Origin: Collimonas rhizosphaerae
Lineage (GTDB): Bacteria; Pseudomonadota; Gammaproteobacteria; Burkholderiales; Burkholderiaceae_D
Assembly: GCF_038896935.1 (NCBI RefSeq)
Contig: NZ_JBANDC010000010.1
Location: 1 to 64,000 of the forward strand
Direction: 5' to 3'
Length of the DNA stretch: 64,000 nt
In this document: piece by piece, positions 36,195 to 44,048 of the stretch
How the letters are laid out: every line of letters begins with the position of its first letter
Position numbering within the stretch: the stretch's first letter is position 1
The notes under the pieces: model-generated
Database searches by the model: none
The model's input: only the letters and a program-made list of their open reading frames with translations
What the model was told of the DNA's origin: nothing
Made by a program: the position numbers and the translations under genes

Positions 36195-36836
36195 ATGCAT
36201 ACGCAGACTATCCTCACCTATACCGCCTTCGCGGCGCTGTCCATCCTCAGTCCCGGGCCGTCGATCCTGCTGTCCCTGCGCAACGGCGCCACCTATGGTC
36301 CGCGCTCGGTGATGTGGTCCGGCCTCGGCAATATTTCCGGCGTGTTCTGCCTGTCCACCGCGGCGATCCTTGGCCTTGGCGTGTTGCTCAAGTCGTCGGC
36401 CATGCTGTTTTTGGCAGTCAAGGTTTGCGGCGCGCTCTACCTGTTTTATATCGGCATCCGGCACCTGTTCGCCGGCTCGGGCGGACTCGCTTATGAATCG
36501 GAAGCAGGGCAGGCCGGGATTGCTCCGCCTCCTCGCAAGCTGTATGGCGAAGCCTTCCTGACGGCGGCGACCAATCCCAAGGCAGTATTGTTTTTCACGG
36601 CGCTGTTCCCGCAGTTCATCGACGCCCAGGCGGCTCTGCTGCCGCAGTTCCTGGTCCTCATGGCCATCTTCATGAGCTTGTCGTACAGCACCCACCTGAG
36701 CTACGCCGTAGTGGCATCCCGCGCCAGGCACCTGCTGGTGAGGCCGCAGTTCGCCAAATGGGTGAACCGGGTGGTGGGGACCGCCTTCATTTCGTTCGGC
36801 TCGCTGCTGCTGGCGTTGCGTCGCCAGGCCTCCTGA
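36195..36836 (+). CDS. LysE/RhtB-family amino-acid exporter
   Basis: The 213-residue product has about six hydrophobic helices and the family start YTAFAALSILSPGPSILLSLRNGATYG. These carriers export amino acids or homoserine lactones; the substrate is not deducible. The gene begins shortly after the xylH remnant and so belongs to the right flank of the Tad block. Confidence 0.88.
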   Translation: MHTQTILTYTAFAALSILSPGPSILLSLRNGATYGPRSVMWSGLGNISGVFCLSTAAILGLGVLLKSSAMLFLAVKVCGALYLFYIGIRHLFAGSGGLAYESEAGQAGIAPPPRKLYGEAFLTAATNPKAVLFFTALFPQFIDAQAALLPQFLVLMAIFMSLSYSTHLSYAVVASRARHLLVRPQFAKWVNRVVGTAFISFGSLLLALRRQAS

Positions 36837-36851
36837 ATCCGTATGTCGAAT

Positions 36852-36866
36852 TGTAATCGTTTGTAA
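36852..36866 (+). promoter_or_regulatory. Direct-repeat operator-like site TGTAA-N5-TGTAA
   Basis: Two TGTAA half-sites are one helical turn apart, as in OmpR-family binding sites such as CpxR boxes. The same arrangement occurs at 42638-42652 ahead of the paralogous gene, and in inverted orientation at 43167-43181. Confidence 0.45.
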
Positions 36867-36956
36867 GGGTAGTCAACAGCACCTGCATCGCCCTCGTTAT
36901 CTGCTCAAGCCCTCGGGATTTTCCTGAGGTAACCAAGATAATGTAAAGGTGCACAC

Positions 36957-37280
36957 ATGAACAAATTACTCGCAACCCTGGTCGCTGGCTTGTTTGCTAC
37001 TTCTGTTTTCGCCCAGGCAGCTGCCCCGGCAACTCCTGCAGCGCCTGCTGCATCGGCAGCAGCAAGCGTAACCGCACCGGCTGCAAAAGCAGACGTGAAG
37101 GCGGATGTGAAGGCCCCTAAGGTTGAAACCAAGGCCGTTGCCAAGACCGAATCCAAGGCAGCCGCCACCGAAAAGACCGCTAAGGCAAAAACCCATCACA
37201 CGCCTTTCAAAGCCACAGGCAAGGTGAAGGCAGATCCGGCTGCAGCCAAGGCCGATACCACGGTAGCCGCACCTAAGTAA
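36957..37280 (+). CDS. Secreted Ala/Lys-rich protein, paralogue 1
   Basis: The 107-residue product has a signal peptide (MNKLLATLVAGLFATSVFAQ) and a mature part made almost wholly of Ala, Lys, Thr, Val and Pro, resembling histone H1-like repeats (AKADVKADVKAPKVETKAV). It is closely related to the gene at 42,741, including about 110 bases of leader with a small CCTC-GAGG hairpin before the ribosome site AAAGGTGC. Probable periplasmic stress or surface protein; function unknown. Confidence 0.75.
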   Translation: MNKLLATLVAGLFATSVFAQAAAPATPAAPAASAAASVTAPAAKADVKADVKAPKVETKAVAKTESKAAATEKTAKAKTHHTPFKATGKVKADPAAAKADTTVAAPK

Positions 37281-37294
37281 TCCAAGTAGCGCAC

Positions 37295-37332
37295 AATGCA
37301 AGAGACAGGATCATCCTGTCTCTTGCATTTTC
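37295..37332 (+). terminator. Terminator after Ala/Lys-rich gene 1
   Basis: A perfect 16-bp stem (37295-37310 with 37314-37329), loop TCA, followed by TTTC. Confidence 0.85.
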
Positions 37333-37371
37333 ATGCGTCGTTTTTTCTGAACATGTCTTAAGGAATAAATC

Positions 37372-37566
37372 ATGGGTATCCTGGAAGAAGTCATTGGCGC
37401 GGTGGTCGCAGTCGAGGGTGTGAAGAAGCTGGATCCGAATGCATCCATACTGACCGAAGGCATAGCCGCCATTGCCGGTTACAAGGGTGTCGAAGCGGTG
37501 ACCGAACATCTCGAGAACAAGGAAGAGGAAAGCAAGGCGGGCGATGACCCTCAGCAGCCTGCTTAA
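37372..37566 (+). CDS. Small acidic hypothetical protein
   Basis: The 64-residue product (MGILEEVIGAVVAVEGVKKL at its start) has an amphipathic N-terminal half and an acidic, Gln-rich tail. TAAGGAATAAATC gives a good ribosome site and a strong terminator follows. No family recognised; a small cytosolic or membrane-peripheral protein. Confidence 0.65.
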   Translation: MGILEEVIGAVVAVEGVKKLDPNASILTEGIAAIAGYKGVEAVTEHLENKEEESKAGDDPQQPA

Positions 37567-37584
37567 AGTCCTTGATCAATTCAG

Positions 37585-37621
37585 AAGAGGAATCTTCCCA
37601 TCCCGGGAGATTCCTCTTTTC
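37585..37621 (+). terminator. Terminator after the 64-residue gene
   Basis: An 11-bp stem (37585-37595 with 37608-37618), extendable by three G-C pairs with one bulge, is followed by TTTTCC. Confidence 0.8.
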
Positions 37622-37700
37622 CGTTTCAGCGCCCGAGACAAACCGCGAAAAATATGTCACTGTAAGACGCAATCAATCCGAATCGAGGCAGGGAGAAAAG

Positions 37701-37913
37701 ATGAAGCTGACTTACTGGGTAGCTGCAAGCCTGAACGGCGACAAGACCGATGCCATCATTGCCCGGACCAAGCATGACTGCGAACAGAAAATCCTGACTT
37801 ACGACAATCCTTCGGAGTACGGCCAGCCGGTAAAAAAATCCTTCCTTTACGGCGACGTATTCGACCTGTTTGAAATGGCGACCGCCAAGGACGGCGGGCG
37901 CGGCATGGGATAA
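37701..37913 (+). CDS. Small hypothetical protein
   Basis: The 70-residue soluble product starts at ATG 37701 after GGGAGAAAAG. It contains YWVAASLNGDKTDAIIARTK and ends in a Gly-rich tail. Composition is that of a real protein, unlike the opposite-strand frame that overlaps it. No family recognised. Confidence 0.6.
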   Translation: MKLTYWVAASLNGDKTDAIIARTKHDCEQKILTYDNPSEYGQPVKKSFLYGDVFDLFEMATAKDGGRGMG

Positions 37914-38019
37914 AACGGCGGCAGCAGCCAGCTGCGCCATGTCGCAGGAATAGCAGATGCGCGGCGATACTCGCCAGCATGCCGAGCGTGCCTGCGGTTT
38001 CAAGCAAGGCGGCGAGCAT
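37756..38019 (-). CDS. Possible small membrane protein, overlapping antisense (doubtful)
   Basis: A start at 38019 has the strong ribosome site AAGGAGGGAAATC and encodes a hydrophobic start (MLAALLETAGTLGMLASIAA), 25 bases after the TauE gene on the same strand. The later part is Arg-rich and overlaps the 70-residue gene by 158 bases, which looks like antisense shadow. Either only the start is real after a frameshift or the frame is spurious. Confidence 0.25.
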   Translation of the reverse strand: MLAALLETAGTLGMLASIAAHLLFLRHGAAGCCRRFIPCRARRPWRSPFQTGRIRRRKGRIFLPAGRTPKDCRKSGFSVRSHAWSGQ

Positions 38020-38044
38020 GATTTCCCTCCTTTTGAGCAATGGC

Positions 38045-38794
38045 CTAAAAGATCGGACGCAGCGCCAGCTGCAGCCCGAGCACGGCAAGGCACATGAAAA
38101 ACCAGCGCCGGAAAGTCGCAGGACTGACACGCCGGCGGATATGCTGGCCCAGCCACATCCCCAGCAATGCAGGCAGCACCGCAAGGCCGGAGATTCCGAT
38201 ATCGTCCAGCTGGAAGGCGCCTTGCCGCTGCAAGCCGATGGCCAGCGCGATGGTCGACACGGTGAACGACAGGCCCAGCGCCTGCACCAGCTCCTCCTTG
38301 TCCAGCCCCAGCGCCTGGATATAGGGCACGGCCGGAATCACGAACACGCCGGTGCCGCCGGTAATCAATCCAGTGACGACACCGACCAGCGGCGACAGAG
38401 GTCGTTCCATTCGCGCAGGAAACGACAGCTGGCGCGCAGCCAGCCCGAACAGTGCATAGACCACCAGTACGACGCCGAGCGCTATTGCAGTCCAGCCGGC
38501 GCTGTCGTTGGTCATCAGCCAGGCGCCGGCAACGGTGCCGGCGGTGATGCCGGCCACCATGGTCCACAGCCGCCGGGCCAGCGCCAGGAATCCGGGGCCG
38601 GTCAGCAGCTGCCAGATGTTGGTGACGAAAGACGGCAGGATCAGGAGCGAGGCTGCCGCTGCCGGCGGCATGGCGATTCCCAGCAGTCCCATGGCGACGG
38701 TCGGCAATCCCATGCCGGTCACGCCCTTGACTGTCCCGGCGACAAGGAAGATGAGGCAAACGGCAGACAATCGTGGCAGGTCAAAGTGGAGCAT
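38045..38794 (-). CDS. TauE/SafE-family membrane permease
   Basis: The 249-residue product has seven or eight hydrophobic segments and the family motifs GTVKGVTGMGLPTVAM near the start and VGVVTGLITGGTGVFVIP in the middle. Members export sulfonates, sulfite or organic anions. It is divergent from a LysR gene with a dyad between them, suggesting direct control. Confidence 0.88.
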   Translation of the reverse strand: MLHFDLPRLSAVCLIFLVAGTVKGVTGMGLPTVAMGLLGIAMPPAAAASLLILPSFVTNIWQLLTGPGFLALARRLWTMVAGITAGTVAGAWLMTNDSAGWTAIALGVVLVVYALFGLAARQLSFPARMERPLSPLVGVVTGLITGGTGVFVIPAVPYIQALGLDKEELVQALGLSFTVSTIALAIGLQRQGAFQLDDIGISGLAVLPALLGMWLGQHIRRRVSPATFRRWFFMCLAVLGLQLALRPIF

Positions 38795-38867
38795 GGCGGA
38801 GATCTAGAAACGCGACAGTGGCATTTTTCTCGATCCGGCGCTGCCGCACAATGCGTAAGAATCGTAT

Positions 38868-38894
38868 CCAGCCTTAGGCTATGTCTAAGGCTGG
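38868..38894. promoter_or_regulatory. LysR-type operator dyad
   Basis: Perfect 10-bp arms CCAGCCTTAG (38868-38877) and CTAAGGCTGG (38885-38894) are separated by 7 bases. The centre fits the T-N11-A rule of LysR boxes. It lies between the divergent TauE and LysR genes, 15 bases before the LysR start. Confidence 0.65.
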
Positions 38895-38909
38895 AAGGCT
38901 GCTAGCATC

Positions 38910-39806
38910 GTGCTTATGCGTTTCGACCTGACCGATCTCCGCCTGTTTCTCCTGGTTCTGGAAACCGGCAGCATTACCCATGGCGCGGCGCTGGCCAACA
39001 TGTCGCTGCCCTCGGCCAGCGCGCGCCTGCGCGGCATGGAGGAGCTGATCGGCTTGCCGCTGCTGGAGCGGCGCCAGCGCGGCGTCGAGCCGACCCCGGC
39101 CGGCGATACGCTGGCCCACCATGCGCGGCTGGTGCTGGCGCAAATGGAGCAGCTGAGGGGCGAACTGGGGGAGTATTCAAAGGGACTCAAAGCCCATGTC
39201 CGGCTGTGGGTCAACACGGTCGCCATGACCGAATTCTTGCCCAAGGCGCTGGCGCCGTTCCTGGCCGCGCGCCCCAATATCGATATCGACCTGAAAGAAC
39301 GGCCCAGCACCGACATCGTCAAGGCAGTGTCGCTCGGCACCGCCGACATCGGTATCATTTCGACCACCGCCGACCACGGCAGCCTGCAGCTGTTTCCCTT
39401 CGCCACCGACCGCCTGGTGCTGGTGGCGCCGCGCGACGATTCGCTGGTAAAACTCAAGCGCATCGCCTTCCAGCATGCGGCCGGCCGCCAGTTCGTCGGA
39501 CTGAGCGCCGGCAATCCCTTGCAAAACTATCTCGATGAGCATGCCATGCGGGCCGGCAGCCCGCTTTCATTCCGGGTACGTGTACGCACCCTGGAAGCAA
39601 TCTGCCACATGGTGGCGTCCGGCGTCGGCCTGGCCATCGTGCCGGAGACAGCGGCACGGCGCTGCCAGCGTTCGATGGCGATCCAGCCGGTGCGGTTGAC
39701 GGACGCCTGGGCAACCCGGCAGCTGGCCGTCTGTGCGCGCGATGCCGATGCCTTGCCGCAGTATGCGCGGGAACTGCTCGAACACCTTTCTGCCGCCAGC
39801 GGCTGA
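38910..39806 (+). CDS. LysR-family transcriptional regulator
   Basis: The 298-residue product has an N-terminal HTH (GSITHGAALANMSLPSASARLRGMEELIGLPLLER) and a substrate-binding domain. The start may be GTG 38910 or ATG 38916; GGAAGG is better placed for the former. It probably regulates the divergent TauE-type permease through the dyad just upstream. Confidence 0.88.
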   Translation: MLMRFDLTDLRLFLLVLETGSITHGAALANMSLPSASARLRGMEELIGLPLLERRQRGVEPTPAGDTLAHHARLVLAQMEQLRGELGEYSKGLKAHVRLWVNTVAMTEFLPKALAPFLAARPNIDIDLKERPSTDIVKAVSLGTADIGIISTTADHGSLQLFPFATDRLVLVAPRDDSLVKLKRIAFQHAAGRQFVGLSAGNPLQNYLDEHAMRAGSPLSFRVRVRTLEAICHMVASGVGLAIVPETAARRCQRSMAIQPVRLTDAWATRQLAVCARDADALPQYARELLEHLSAASG

Positions 39807-39841
39807 TTTTCATCCCTGGGCTCCGTCACACATCTCCATCC

Positions 39842-39870
39842 TTGACTTCGTCCGGGCGCGAGACTATTAT
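39842..39870 (+). promoter_or_regulatory. Sigma-70 promoter of the MarR operon
   Basis: TTGACT at 39842-39847 and TATTAT at 39865-39870 have the ideal 17-base spacer. Confidence 0.65.
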
Positions 39871-39879
39871 CCATATGTG

Positions 39880-39890
39880 AAGGTAACCTT
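39880..39890. promoter_or_regulatory. Probable MarR operator
   Basis: The palindrome AAGGTAACCTT lies about ten bases after the predicted -10 element, where repressor binding would block transcription. It is 34 bases before the MarR start. Confidence 0.5.
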
Positions 39891-39924
39891 TGTAGTTTTC
39901 CTTCTTATCCATAAAGGCATAAGC

Positions 39925-40377
39925 ATGAGTGAACGAGCAGGCGATCCCGAAGCTGCGCGCGCATTGGCCGTAGCTGGAGAGATCCGTGTATTGATCGGCC
40001 AGCTGCGCCAGCGCCTGCGTGAACAGTCGCACCTGGGAGATTTCAGCCTGACCCAGCTGCAAGTCCTGGTCTGGCTGGAAAGCGAAGGCCCGGCGACCGT
40101 GACCAGCATCGCGCGCGCCCAGGGCATGCGTCCGCAATCGATGGGCGAGACGCTGGCCGTGCTGAAGACAGCCGGGCTGGTGAGCGGTATGCCGGATCCG
40201 AACGACGGCCGGCAGACCATCCTGTCGCTCACCGCTGACTGCCGGAAAAAGATCAAGGCCGCGCGCGCGGCGAAGGACGACTGGCTGTTCCGGGCGATCC
40301 GCAGCAAGCTCACGCAAGCAGAGCAAAAACAGCTCGCAACCGGCGTCGAACTGCTCAAGCGCCTCATCGATTCGTAA
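39925..40377 (+). CDS. MarR-family repressor
   Basis: The 150-residue product has the MarR winged HTH (LTQLQVLVWLESEGPATVTSIARAQGMRPQSMGETLAVL, wing DPNDGRQTILSLT). ATG 39925 is used; the longer frame runs through the promoter. It leads an operon with a hydrolase, a membrane protein and an MFS exporter, and likely represses them until an aromatic or toxic ligand binds. Confidence 0.9.
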   Translation: MSERAGDPEAARALAVAGEIRVLIGQLRQRLREQSHLGDFSLTQLQVLVWLESEGPATVTSIARAQGMRPQSMGETLAVLKTAGLVSGMPDPNDGRQTILSLTADCRKKIKAARAAKDDWLFRAIRSKLTQAEQKQLATGVELLKRLIDS

Positions 40378-40393
40378 CCAGAAGGAGAACACC

Positions 40394-40957
40394 ATGGCAG
40401 TCACCACGCTTGATCCGAAGACCGCGCTCATCCTTGTCGACCTGCAGAACGGCATCGTCGCTTATCCTACCGTCCATCCAGCCAGCGAAGTAGTACAGCG
40501 GGCCGCCGCGCTGGCAGGTGCATTCCGCAGCCACGATTTGCCGGTGGTGCTGGTCAACGTCACCGGCGGCGCGCCGGGCCGCACCGATCAGGGCCGCAGC
40601 CTGGGCGACCTTCCCGCCGGCTGGGCCGATATCGTCCCTGAGCTGAACCAGCAGCCGCAAGACCATACAGTGACCAAGCGCACCTGGGGCGCCTTCACCG
40701 GCAGCGGCCTCGATGCGCACCTGAAGCAGCTGGGCGTGACGCAAGTAGTGATCGCCGGCGTCTCCACCAGCATCGGGGTCGAGTCGACCGCGCGCCAGGC
40801 GTATGAACACGGATTCCACGTCACCCTCGCGGTCGACGCCATGACCGACACCAACCTCGACGCCCACATCAACAGCACCACGCGGATTTTCCCGCGGCTG
40901 GGAGAAAGCGGCAGCACCCGGGAGATCATCGATCTCCTTGATAAACGGAGCGCCTGA
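40394..40957 (+). CDS. Isochorismatase-like hydrolase lacking the catalytic Cys
   Basis: The 187-residue product has the family aspartate Asp16 (LVDLQNG) and lysine Lys95 (TKRTWGAF). At the nucleophile position, where cysteine hydrolases have Cys, it has Gly128 (VSTSIGVEST). True isochorismatases also lack this Cys, so an isochorismatase-like ether-hydrolysing mechanism, or loss of activity, is possible. AAGGAG precedes the ATG. Confidence 0.85.
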   Translation: MAVTTLDPKTALILVDLQNGIVAYPTVHPASEVVQRAAALAGAFRSHDLPVVLVNVTGGAPGRTDQGRSLGDLPAGWADIVPELNQQPQDHTVTKRTWGAFTGSGLDAHLKQLGVTQVVIAGVSTSIGVESTARQAYEHGFHVTLAVDAMTDTNLDAHINSTTRIFPRLGESGSTREIIDLLDKRSA

Positions 40958-40959
40958 CC

Positions 40960-41289
40960 ATGGAATGGCTGCACGGCGTCTCTTATTTCTTCGGCGGCAT
41001 TTTCCTCACAAATTGTGTTCCGCACCTGGTGTGCGGCGTGATGGGGCGCCCGTTCCAAAGCCCGTTTGCCAAACCGCCCGGCGAGGGATTGTCTTCTTCC
41101 ACGGTGAATGTGCTGTGGGGCTTTCTCAACCTGGCGATTGCCTACCTGCTTGTCTGCCGTGTCGGCGATTTTGATTTGCGCTCCACCGCCCATGCAATTG
41201 CCATGGGATTGGGCATGCTGCTCGCCGGCGTGATCATGGCGCGCAGGTTCGGACGCTTCAACGGCGGCAATTCGCCCGGAGAAGCATGA
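40960..41289 (+). CDS. Small integral membrane protein
   Basis: The 109-residue product has about three hydrophobic segments (VSYFFGGIFLTNCVPHLVCG, VLWGFLNLAIAYLLV, AIAMGLGMLLAGVIM). It starts two bases after the hydrolase stop and overlaps the MFS gene by four bases (ATGA), so it is made with them. No family recognised. Confidence 0.75.
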   Translation: MEWLHGVSYFFGGIFLTNCVPHLVCGVMGRPFQSPFAKPPGEGLSSSTVNVLWGFLNLAIAYLLVCRVGDFDLRSTAHAIAMGLGMLLAGVIMARRFGRFNGGNSPGEA

Positions 41290-42608
41290 GCGCCCTGACG
41301 CAAGGCACCTTTCGTTCGCTGAACAATTTCAACTACCGGATCTGGGCCGGCGGCGCACTGGTATCCAATGTCGGGACCTGGATGCAGCGCACCGCCCAGG
41401 ACTGGCTGGTGCTGACCCAGCTGACCCACAAGAATGCGACCGCGGTCGGCATCGTCATGGCGCTGCAGTTCGGTCCCCATCTCCTGTTGCTGCCGGTGAC
41501 CGGTTTTGCCGCCGACCACCTGGACCGGCGCAAACTCCTGATCGCTACCCAGGCGGCGATGGGTGCGCTGGCGCTGGGGCTGGGCATCCTTACCGTCAGC
41601 GGCCTGGTCCAGCTGTGGCAGGTCTACCTGTTTGCATTCCTGCTCGGCTGCGTCACCGCGTTCGACTCGCCTGCGCGCCAGACGTTTGTCTCGGAACTGG
41701 TGGCTGAAACCGAACTGTCGAATGCGGTGGCGCTGAATTCGGCCTCGTTCAACGCCGCACGCATGATAGGGCCGGCGGTCGCCGGCCTGCTCATCGCCGG
41801 CGTCGGTTCCGGCTGGGTATTCCTGATCAACGCCGCTTCGTTCGCCGCCGTCATCGGCGCGCTGGGCATGCTGCGCGCCGATCAGCTGCATCTGCGGAGC
41901 AGGGCGCCGCACACGCGCGGCAGCCTGTTGCAAGGATTCCGCTACGTCTGGCGCCGGCCCGACATCAAAGCCGTGCTTCTCATGCTGTTCCTGGTCGGCA
42001 CCTTCGGGCTCAACTTCCCGATCTTCATTTCCACCATGTCGGTCACCGTGTTCCATGCAGGGGCGGACCGCTACGGGCTGCTGACGGCAATCATGGCGGT
42101 CGGCTCGGTCGCCGGCGCGCTGCTCTCGGCCAGGCGAGCGCAACCGCGCATCGCGATCCTGCTGGCCGGCGCCGCCGTCTTCGGCTTTGGCTGCGCGCTG
42201 GCAGCCTTCATGCCCAGCTACTGGCTGTTTGGCCTGGTGCTGATTCTGATCGGCATATCCGCGCAAACTTTCAACACCACGGCGAACAGCATGGTGCAAC
42301 TGTCGACCGAACCCGCCATGCGTGGACGTGTGATGGCGATCCTGCTCGCTTTGGCATTGGGCGGAACGGCCGTCGGCGCGCCCGTGGTGGGCTGGGTAGC
42401 CGATACCTTCGGCCCGCGCTGGGCGCTCGGCGTCGGCGCCGCTGCGGGGCTTGCCGCAGCAATCGTAGGAATCCATTATCTCGCCAGGTATCGGCACCTG
42501 CGAGTACGCATCGACGCCGGCCGCCTGCGCTTCAGCATCGACGATAGCGACCCCATGAATGTGTTGCACCGGCCCGGCCATACAGTCAGTGAACAGAAGA
42601 TCCAGTAA
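41286..42608 (+). CDS. Major facilitator superfamily exporter (MFS_3 / EntS-like)
   Basis: The 440-residue product has about twelve hydrophobic segments, N-terminal FNYRIWAGGALVSNVGTWMQRTAQDWLV typical of MFS_3, and the cytoplasmic-loop signature DHLDRRKLLI. These carriers export siderophores or drugs. With the upstream MarR repressor and hydrolase it forms a plausible detoxification or export operon. Confidence 0.9.
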   Translation: MSALTQGTFRSLNNFNYRIWAGGALVSNVGTWMQRTAQDWLVLTQLTHKNATAVGIVMALQFGPHLLLLPVTGFAADHLDRRKLLIATQAAMGALALGLGILTVSGLVQLWQVYLFAFLLGCVTAFDSPARQTFVSELVAETELSNAVALNSASFNAARMIGPAVAGLLIAGVGSGWVFLINAASFAAVIGALGMLRADQLHLRSRAPHTRGSLLQGFRYVWRRPDIKAVLLMLFLVGTFGLNFPIFISTMSVTVFHAGADRYGLLTAIMAVGSVAGALLSARRAQPRIAILLAGAAVFGFGCALAAFMPSYWLFGLVLILIGISAQTFNTTANSMVQLSTEPAMRGRVMAILLALALGGTAVGAPVVGWVADTFGPRWALGVGAAAGLAAAIVGIHYLARYRHLRVRIDAGRLRFSIDDSDPMNVLHRPGHTVSEQKIQ

Positions 42609-42637
42609 GCGAGAAGGTGAGTGGGCATATGTCGAGT

Positions 42638-42652
42638 TGTAATGGTATGTAA
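42638..42652 (+). promoter_or_regulatory. Direct-repeat operator-like site TGTAA-N5-TGTAA
   Basis: This is the second copy of the site found at 36852-36866, at the same distance (about 90 bases) from the start codon of the paralogous gene. Confidence 0.45.
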
Positions 42653-42740
42653 CACTGGTCAACAGCATCCTTGCGGCCCGCGTTTGTAGCTTAAGACCTC
42701 AGGAAATATGAGGAAGTCAACGTAACCTAAAGGTGCCCAA

Positions 42741-43076
42741 ATGAATAAATTAATCGCTACTCTGATCGCTGGTTTGTTTGCTACTTCCGTTTTCGCCCAG
42801 ACCGCCGCGCCAGCCGCGCCGGCAGCCCCGGCCGCAGCCGCCACCCAGGCAGCCAAAGCCGATGTCAAGGAAAAGAAAGCTGACGTCAAGGCCAATGCAA
42901 TGGAAGCAAAAACCGCTGCCAAGGCGGATGCCAAAGTGGCGGACGCTAAAGCCGATGCGAAGGAAACCAAGGTAAAGGCACACCACAAGGCTGTAAAAGC
43001 GAAAACCAAGGCCAAGGCAAGCGCTACTGAAGCCAAGGTGGATGCGAAAGAAGCCGCACCTGCCGCACCTAAGTAA
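42741..43076 (+). CDS. Secreted Ala/Lys-rich protein, paralogue 2
   Basis: The 111-residue product has a signal peptide nearly identical to paralogue 1 (MNKLIATLIAGLFATSVFAQ) and an Ala/Lys-rich mature part (AKADAKVADAKADAKETKVK). The leader is also shared, with a CCTCA-TGAGG hairpin just before AAAGGTGC. The two loci are 5.7 kb apart, so this is a duplication that included the promoter. Function unknown. Confidence 0.75.
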   Translation: MNKLIATLIAGLFATSVFAQTAAPAAPAAPAAAATQAAKADVKEKKADVKANAMEAKTAAKADAKVADAKADAKETKVKAHHKAVKAKTKAKASATEAKVDAKEAAPAAPK

Positions 43077-43089
43077 TCGATGCACGTTT

Positions 43090-43125
43090 AGCAAAAAGAC
43101 AGGCTGGTCCTGTCTTTTTGCTTTT
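43090..43125 (+). terminator. Terminator after Ala/Lys-rich gene 2
   Basis: A perfect 14-bp stem (43090-43103 with 43109-43122), loop CTGGT, then TTT. Confidence 0.85.
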
Positions 43126-43166
43126 CCCGGCATCGATGCGCGGGCATGACGACTGCCTGCCTGCGT

Positions 43167-43181
43167 TTACATCCGGTTACG
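43167..43181 (-). promoter_or_regulatory. Related direct-repeat site, inverted
   Basis: TTACA-N5-TTACG on this strand reads CGTAA-N5-TGTAA on the other, matching the two sites ahead of the Ala/Lys-rich genes with one change. It lies about 100 bases before the gene at 43,284. Confidence 0.35.
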
Positions 43182-43283
43182 GAAAAAACATTTCGTATTG
43201 TAGGCGGCGTGCTGCGAGCCGGCGTTAATCAAACGCAGCCGCAGTTAATCTGACATCCATACGCCAACTTAGGGGGATACATC

Positions 43284-43628
43284 ATGTTCAAGCTCAATCG
43301 CTCAGGAAAAGTAGTTGTTCTCACCGCATTGGTCGCTGTATTTTCCAGCGCCGCCGGCAGCGCAATGGCCGACACCACCTGGCAAAAGAACCACCCGCGC
43401 CGCGAGCAGGTCAACAATCGCCTGCATAACCAGAACCAGCGCATCAAGAACGAAGTCAAGGAAGGCGAAATCAGCAAGGCACAAGCCAAGAACCTGCACA
43501 AGGAAGACCATGCCATCCGCCAGGAAGAACGCGACATGGCCAAGCAAAACGGCGGCCACATCACCAAGCCGGAACAAGCGGTCTTGAACCAGCAGGAAAA
43601 CGGCGTCAGCAAGCAGATCGGCAAATAA
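43284..43628 (+). CDS. Periplasmic charged helical protein
   Basis: The 114-residue product has a signal peptide (cleavage near AMA-DTT) and a Gln, Asn, Lys and Glu-rich helical mature part (REQVNNRLHNQNQRIKNEVK). Length and composition recall small envelope-stress proteins, but no Spy/CpxP LTxxQ signature is seen. AGGGGGAT precedes the ATG. A possible OmpR-type site lies upstream. Confidence 0.7.
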   Translation: MFKLNRSGKVVVLTALVAVFSSAAGSAMADTTWQKNHPRREQVNNRLHNQNQRIKNEVKEGEISKAQAKNLHKEDHAIRQEERDMAKQNGGHITKPEQAVLNQQENGVSKQIGK

Positions 43629-43860
43629 TGACGTAAGCGGGCAGGGCATTGCTGCCGCCCTGTCCGTCGATCCAACGCCAATACAGGCAGGTTGGCGCAG
43701 TACCTGACCGGAACTGACGGGTTTTTACAACAAGAGACGGATGGCGGCGCCTACTTCGGATTTGTCATCCTTTTGTCACATGGCTTGTGGAAAATCGTTA
43801 TTGCAGGGTTTGCCGTGATGAATAAGCGATCGAATCGCAACTTTTTACAAGAGTGCCGAC

Positions 43861-43962
43861 ATGAGAACGTTTTTAAAGCTGTATCGCTACTACCGGAAAG
43901 GCGGCTACCGCGTGTTTCCAGCCGTGAAACGCGCTAACCGCGCCTGGAACCACGGGTTCTGA
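43861..43962 (+). CDS. Very small basic protein (possible)
   Basis: A 33-codon frame encodes a basic aromatic peptide (MRTFLKLYRYYRKGGYRVFP at its start) with a modest ribosome site (CAAGAG). The Arg/Tyr-rich pattern resembles small conserved peptides annotated in Burkholderiales, but evidence is limited to sequence character. Confidence 0.35.
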   Translation: MRTFLKLYRYYRKGGYRVFPAVKRANRAWNHGF

Positions 43963-44048
43963 AGTTCCGTTTTCTTACTTTTCCTCGTCTTGGCTGAGGT
44001 GCTGGCGCCGGCGTTTTCCTCGGGTGGCGCGATAACACGGCGCCGGAA

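Noticed and set aside
41142..42668. A 508-codon minus-strand frame over the MFS gene
   Set aside because: It is a shadow with Gln/Arg/His-rich composition; the MFS protein on the other strand is unambiguous.
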